Shown piece after piece: positions 24,259 to 27,923 of a DNA stretch of 27,923 nt; positions within the stretch are counted from its first letter, which is position 1, and every line of letters starts with the position of its first letter. The DNA is taken from the NCBI GenBank assembly GCA_913056375.1, contig CAJXNF010000005.1, positions 1 through 27,923 on the forward strand. The letters run 5' to 3'. This stretch comes from an uncultured Pseudomonadota bacterium (GTDB lineage Bacteria; SAR324; NAC60-12). The notes under the pieces were generated by a model, which saw nothing but the letters and a program-made list of their open reading frames with translations, had not been told where the DNA came from and did no database searches. Both the position numbers and the translations under genes were made by a program.

Positions 24259-25212
24259 ATGAAGCCAACACACACGTTTTATGGTTGTATTCCAGCCCTG
24301 ATGACTCCCTGCGACGAATCTGGCATCCCCAATTTTGATGCGCTAGTCCGCAAAGGCCAGGAGCTGATGGAAGAAGGAATGAGTTCAGTGGTGTACTGTG
24401 GATCAATGGGCGACTGGCCGTTACTTTCTGAGGAGCATCGTCGCCACGGAGTGAATGCCCTGATTGATGCTGGTCTTCCAGTCATTGTGGGAACCGGTGC
24501 TCAAAATACTCAGAATGCAGTTGCTCATGCGGTCCATGCCAAGGCGAGTGGAGCAAGAGGGTTGATGATCATTCCCAGGGTACTCTCCAGAGGAACCTCC
24601 CCCACAGCACAAAGAGCACATCTGGCTGCAGTTTTGGAAGCCGGGGTGGACCTTCCCTCTGTGATTTACAACAGCCCATACTATGGGTTTGAAACGAAAG
24701 CAGAGTTGTTTTTTGATTTACGGAAAGATTACCCGCATCTTGTTGGATTCAAGGAGTTTGGAGGTGCCGAGGCGCTGAGTTACGCTGCAGAACACATCAC
24801 CAGTGGGGAGGAAGAGTTGGAGCTACTGGTTGGGGTTGATACCCAAGTTTGCCACGGAGTACTTCGATGTGGCGCCATTGGATTGATTACTGGGGTTGGC
24901 AACGTTCTGCCGCAACCTGTGCTGAAGTTGTTTGCACTCTGCCAAATGGCTCTCAGCGGAGATTGCCAAGCAAAAAACTATGCGTATGAGCTCGAAGACG
25001 CCCTAAAAACGCTATCCACCTTTGATGAAGGCCCAGACCTTGTGCTCTATTACAAATACCTGTTGTTTCTCAAGGGCGATGCTGACTATCAACACCATCT
25101 CAATGCCTTTGATGAACTGAGCCCAAGCCAGAAAGATTTTGCAGCAAGCCAGTTGACTTTGTTTGAACGATGGTGGGATAGATGGCCAGGAAAACAACAT
25201 CCTGTGGGATAG
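24259..25212 (+). CDS. Dihydrodipicolinate synthase-family aldolase/lyase
   Basis: The 317-residue protein is a DapA-superfamily TIM barrel. The Schiff-base lysine is K165 ('HLVGFKEFGG'), the catalytic tyrosine is Y137 ('VIYNSPYYGF') and the usual GTTGE loop is 'GSMGDWPLLS'. The altered loop argues against a lysine-biosynthetic DapA and for a catabolic member acting on a keto-acid or hydroxyproline-type substrate. The family also contains 4-hydroxy-2-oxoglutarate aldolases and hydroxyproline-pathway deaminases. The ATG at 24259 matches the usual N-terminus. It lies after PhzF in the same direction. Confidence 0.88.
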   Translation: MKPTHTFYGCIPALMTPCDESGIPNFDALVRKGQELMEEGMSSVVYCGSMGDWPLLSEEHRRHGVNALIDAGLPVIVGTGAQNTQNAVAHAVHAKASGARGLMIIPRVLSRGTSPTAQRAHLAAVLEAGVDLPSVIYNSPYYGFETKAELFFDLRKDYPHLVGFKEFGGAEALSYAAEHITSGEEELELLVGVDTQVCHGVLRCGAIGLITGVGNVLPQPVLKLFALCQMALSGDCQAKNYAYELEDALKTLSTFDEGPDLVLYYKYLLFLKGDADYQHHLNAFDELSPSQKDFAASQLTLFERWWDRWPGKQHPVG

Positions 25213-25257
25213 TTTTCAAATCCTGACCAGTGTTCTCAAGCAGCGAGTTGAGCTTGT

Positions 25258-26985
25258 TCATTCCTCCAGGTTGTCAATCACAATCGGGTCAATCAGATCT
25301 GCCGGGTGGAAGCCAAAAATACGGGAATAGAAATACAACTCAAGCTCCAGGCAGCGCTTGATGTTCTCTGCGATCCGGAAGCCATGTTGCTCTTTTTCAA
25401 AGGGCACATACGCCACGGGAATTCCTTTCGTCCGCAGTGCTTCGACCATCATCTCTGCCTGATTGGGGGGCACGACTTGATCCTCCAACCCATGAAAGAA
25501 GATGCAGGGGCTTGAAAGTTGATCCAGATGATTGATCGGTGAACGAGCCTGGTAGACCTCTTTCTCTTCGGGGTAGTCGCCGATTAGCTGGTCCAGGTAG
25601 CGCGATTCGAATTTGTGAGTTTCCTGGGCTAGGATTTCCAAGTCACTGATGCCATAGAGGCTCGCTCCTGCTTTGAAAGTATCCGCGAAGGTCAAGGCGG
25701 CCAGAGTGGTGTAACCTCCGGCACTACCTCCCCGGATGGCCAGGCGCTGTGGATCTGCTTTTTGCTGACGCACCAAGTACTCCGCCCCAGCGACAGCGTC
25801 CTCCACATCGATGATTCCCCACTGACGGATCAACTCATCCTGGTAGGCTCTTCCGTATCCTGTAGATCCCCGATAATTCAGGTCGAGCACTCCAAATCCA
25901 CGTGTTGTCCAGTACTGCGTCTTGAAGCTCAGCACCGCGTGGGTAGCGCTGGTGGGACCACCATGCAGCATCACGATCAGCGGAGGAGTTTCTCCATCCA
26001 GGCCCTGAAAATCTTGGTTTGTCGGAGGGTAATAAAACCCGTGGGAAACAGCATTTCCTGCAGTGGGGAACTCAATCGTTTCTGGAACAGAGAGGTAAGC
26101 CTGATGCAACTCCAAATCGGTGGAAGTCTTGATAGTTTTGACCGTTTTCGTGGAGAGTTCGATTTCGATGATTTCTGGAAACCGCGTTGGTGAAGATGCC
26201 ACTGTCAGGAGTCTGTTGCCAGAAAGAGAAAGATTCCCGATGGAGGTATATGGGAGATCTATGTCTTCCAGCTCACCAGTCTCTGGATTCAGCAAGGCCA
26301 GTTGATCCAGGTTTTTCTCGCTGTAGCAACAGATGATTTTGCCTGAATCGAGAAACTCGTAGTGGTGCATCCCAAACACCCAGTGAGGCCCACCAAATTC
26401 AGCTTCTCTTGGACATACGCTCTGTCCGGAATACTCCCGATACAGATTCCAGTAACCACTCTCATCCGAGATGTAAAAGAGTTCTCCGGTTGCTGAAAAC
26501 TGCGGTTGTTGCACAGAGATTTTCTGCTCTCCTTGCTTTCCACCCGCCACCGGAATCATTTCTCCAGGCATGCCTGCTTCGTCCAGTTCAGTAACCCAGA
26601 TTGTCGATTCGTCCCAAGGCATGTTGGGGTGATCCCAAGTCATGAACGCCATCCTTGATCCATCTGGACTGATCACTGGGGAGCTATAGAAGTCGTGCCC
26701 CTTGGCAAGAATCGTCAACTCACCTGTTTTCAGATCAACTGCGCCAATCAGATTTTGAGGTTCCCCGGAGACGTTGTGGTCTTCAACCACATAGATCATG
26801 CGGTTCCGCCGGGTATCAACACAGCCATTCGCAAAACGAAAGCCCTCCGCATGCGTGAGTTGGGTTGGAGCCGGATCTTCCCATCCCTGGCGATACAGTT
26901 GCTGATCTGCAAAATTGGAGAAATAGATACTGTCTCCATGAATCAGCGAGGCTCCTCCTCCATACTCATGAACTCGGGTTCTGAT
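25258..26985 (-). CDS. S9 prolyl-oligopeptidase-family serine peptidase, N-terminus missing
   Basis: About 575 residues of an S9 peptidase are present. The N-terminal beta-propeller part starts 'RTRVHEYGGG' and continues with 'SSPVISPDGSRMAFMTWDHP'. The C-terminal alpha/beta-hydrolase domain has the catalytic serine in 'GGSAGGYT' (codon 25723-25725), aspartate in 'LEDQVVPP' (25480-25482) and histidine in 'EQHGFR' (25384-25386). Such enzymes release dipeptides or cut after proline in oligopeptides. There is no signal peptide in the visible part. Family members have some 50-70 more residues before RTRVHEYGG. In this window they are replaced by sequence that belongs to the opposite-strand sugar-binding protein gene. 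An open frame continues to 27102, but its last ~35 residues are not family-like. It is convergent with the DapA-like gene. Confidence 0.85.
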   Translation of the reverse strand: MRTRVHEYGGGASLIHGDSIYFSNFADQQLYRQGWEDPAPTQLTHAEGFRFANGCVDTRRNRMIYVVEDHNVSGEPQNLIGAVDLKTGELTILAKGHDFYSSPVISPDGSRMAFMTWDHPNMPWDESTIWVTELDEAGMPGEMIPVAGGKQGEQKISVQQPQFSATGELFYISDESGYWNLYREYSGQSVCPREAEFGGPHWVFGMHHYEFLDSGKIICCYSEKNLDQLALLNPETGELEDIDLPYTSIGNLSLSGNRLLTVASSPTRFPEIIEIELSTKTVKTIKTSTDLELHQAYLSVPETIEFPTAGNAVSHGFYYPPTNQDFQGLDGETPPLIVMLHGGPTSATHAVLSFKTQYWTTRGFGVLDLNYRGSTGYGRAYQDELIRQWGIIDVEDAVAGAEYLVRQQKADPQRLAIRGGSAGGYTTLAALTFADTFKAGASLYGISDLEILAQETHKFESRYLDQLIGDYPEEKEVYQARSPINHLDQLSSPCIFFHGLEDQVVPPNQAEMMVEALRTKGIPVAYVPFEKEQHGFRIAENIKRCLELELYFYSRIFGFHPADLIDPIVIDNLEE

Positions 26986-26999
26986 GTCGCCAAAAGCTT
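26965..26999. other. Junction between two unrelated genome segments
   Basis: Minus-strand peptidase homology stops here and plus-strand sugar-binding-protein homology begins here, each gene losing its 5' part. The bases around 26971-26982 can be read both as peptidase (RTRV) and as binding protein (NSGS), and a HindIII site, AAGCTT, lies at 26994-26999. Base composition and codon choice change to GC-richer after this point. Confidence 0.7.
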
Positions 27000-27558
27000 G
27001 GGCGCATTGCTGCATGTGGGTCAGGACGAATATGACGCGGGCAAAGCGGCGGGCGAAAAATTGGCATCCATGGGCGGATCCAGAGGTCTGTGTGTCAACC
27101 ACGAAGTGGGCAACGTTGCATTGGATCTGCGCTGCTCAGGTTTCGCGGATGGGTTCGGCAATGCCGTGACTGTTCTGCCGACAACCAACGATCCCGCCGA
27201 AATCAAAGCGAAAGTGCGCGCGGCACTGGATTCGGATCAGGACATCGACACAGTGATGGCGCTGGGCGCAGGTTTGGCGGGTGAACCCTCGGCCGAGGCA
27301 GCCGGTGAATCTGGTCGCGACGTGATGGTGGCCAGCTTTGACTTGTCTGCGAATTTCTTGCAGATGATCGTTGATGGCAAAGCGGCCTTTGCAATCGACC
27401 AGCAGCAATTCCTGCAAGGGTACCTGCCTGTTGCGTTCTTGGCGATGAATGCAGAATACGGTCTGATGCCTGGTGGCAACGTACCATCAGGTCCAAACCT
27501 GGTCACAGCCGACAAAGCAGGTCAGGTGATCGATCTGTCTGCCAAAGGCATCCGCTAA
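26971..27558 (+). CDS. Sugar ABC transporter substrate-binding protein, 5'-truncated
   Basis: About 195 residues of a type 1 periplasmic binding protein (RbsB-like) are present, from 'NSGSDVAKSLGALLHVGQDE' through 'YDAGKAAGEKLA', 'DTVMALGAGLAGEPSAEAA' and 'AFAIDQQQFLQGYLPVAFLA' to the TAA at 27556-27558. The signal peptide and roughly the first 100 residues are missing, lost at the junction. An in-frame ATG at 26695 exists only because the antisense of the peptidase gene happens to be open. The next gene is the matching permease, as in a normal ribose/inositol-type ABC operon. Codon usage is GC-rich and Rhodobacterales-like. Confidence 0.85.
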   Translation, partial: NSGSDVAKSLGALLHVGQDEYDAGKAAGEKLASMGGSRGLCVNHEVGNVALDLRCSGFADGFGNAVTVLPTTNDPAEIKAKVRAALDSDQDIDTVMALGAGLAGEPSAEAAGESGRDVMVASFDLSANFLQMIVDGKAAFAIDQQQFLQGYLPVAFLAMNAEYGLMPGGNVPSGPNLVTADKAGQVIDLSAKGIR

Positions 27559-27577
27559 GAGTGGCGTAAACGAACTA

Positions 27578-27602
27578 GAAACGGCGCCTCGTGCGCCGTT
27601 TC
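27578..27602 (+). terminator. Strong intercistronic hairpin between binding protein and permease genes
   Basis: GAAACGGCGC and GCGCCGTTTC form a perfect 10-bp stem with a 5-base loop. No T-run follows, so it is more likely a partial terminator or an mRNA-stabilising hairpin that lets the binding protein be made in excess over the permease. Confidence 0.6.
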
Positions 27603-27623
27603 GCGTTACAACAGGAGGGACGC

Positions 27624-27923
27624 ATGAGCGAACACACGCAAACAGTCGCGGACGAACGTATAAAAAACGAACCATTCATGACCCGCATGATGAAAAAACC
27701 CGAATTGGGGGCCATTGCAGGGGAGATTTTGGTCACGCTGTTTTTCCTGATCACCGCGGATCCCGTGATGTTCAGCCTGTCGGGGGTGATGAATTTTATG
27801 ACGCCGGCGGCACAATTGGGCATTCTGGCCATTGGCGCGGCGATGCTGATGATCGGGGGCGAATTTGACCTGTCGATCGGGTCTATGGTGGCCTTTGCCG
27901 GTTTGTTTTTTGGCGTATGTATT
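27624..27923 (+). CDS. Sugar ABC transporter permease, RbsC type (partial, runs off right edge)
   Basis: The first 100 residues are visible. A ~35-residue cytoplasmic start ('MSEHTQTVADERIKNEPFMT') precedes hydrophobic segments 'EILVTLFFLITADPVMF' and 'LGILAIGAAMLMIGGEFDLS'; the GGEFDLSIGSM box is typical of the ribose/xylose/inositol permease family. AGGAGGGA ends four bases before the ATG. It pairs with the upstream binding protein; the ATP-binding subunit would lie beyond the window. Confidence 0.88.
   Translation, partial: MSEHTQTVADERIKNEPFMTRMMKKPELGAIAGEILVTLFFLITADPVMFSLSGVMNFMTPAAQLGILAIGAAMLMIGGEFDLSIGSMVAFAGLFFGVCI

Noticed and set aside
26994..26999. HindIII site as proof of a cloning chimera
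   Set aside because: The same site also occurs inside intact genes of this window (for example 4734-4739 and 21178-21183), so its presence at the junction may be chance. It is kept only as a hint.
26986..27102. N-terminal extension of the prolyl-oligopeptidase frame up to 27102
   Set aside because: These residues are antisense to the binding-protein gene and do not look like the peptidase family; the frame crosses the junction by chance.
26695..27558. A 287-residue open frame on the plus strand as a full sugar-binding protein gene
   Set aside because: The part before about 26971 is antisense to the peptidase gene and has no signal peptide or family similarity. Only the downstream part is real.
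1..27923. CRISPR arrays, insertion sequences, tRNA and rRNA genes
   Set aside because: Reading through the window showed no regularly spaced repeats, no transposase-like frames and no tRNA or rRNA apart from the tmRNA.

Overview
The window reads as chromosomal DNA from a Gram-negative, proteobacterium-like bacterium. It has single-gene housekeeping units, a periplasm/inner-membrane gene set (lepB, hflK), split-operon complex I genes and a one-piece tmRNA. A marine SAR324/deltaproteobacterial-type lineage would fit, but that is a guess from gene style, not proof. The last ~950 bases look like a different, GC-richer organism (Rhodobacterales-like sugar ABC transporter genes), so the window appears to be chimeric near 26,970-27,000.

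Left region (1-6365). A divergent, partial N-acetylglutamate synthase-like gene (minus strand, running off the left edge) faces a membrane glycosyltransferase with a second, apparently incomplete GT4-like half. Then come signal peptidase I (lepB), a SEC-C-tagged methionine aminopeptidase (map) and an hflK without hflC. A hairpin separates hflK from ksgA, which is transcribed the other way. A YhbY-type RNA-binding protein gene lies divergently upstream of ksgA.

Middle region (6388-14626). metG is followed by a good sigma70-like promoter and a tight nuoA-B-C-D-H-I run with no nuoE, F or G and no nuoJ-N behind it. Directly after nuoI, and in the same reading frame, is a ~536-residue protein made of two ThyX-like halves.

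Poorly known stretch (14623-18341). This holds a coiled-coil hypothetical on the minus strand, a secreted/membrane-anchored beta-type protein, a 55-residue small protein with an excellent ribosome binding site, a two-TM GTPase and a small CDGSH iron-sulfur protein.

Polyamine and tmRNA region (18342-21241). A 16-bp perfect palindrome lies in the divergent promoter region ahead of a small possibly DNA-binding protein gene. Two different SpeD-family genes and speE follow in a tight operon. Next is ssrA (tmRNA), with a readable tag ANNSDYAPAHAAIAA and an encoded CCA end.

After tmRNA (21242-26985). The 300 bases from 21242 to 21541 contain no gene or structure that I can support. They are followed by a methyltransferase, a dienelactone-hydrolase-like protein, a PhzF-like isomerase, a DapA-like aldolase/lyase and, convergent to them, an S9 prolyl-oligopeptidase-type enzyme cut off at its N-terminus by the junction. 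These look like accessory catabolic genes.

Right end (26971-27923). A 5'-truncated sugar-binding protein, a strong intercistronic hairpin and the start of an RbsC-type permease come from the second source.
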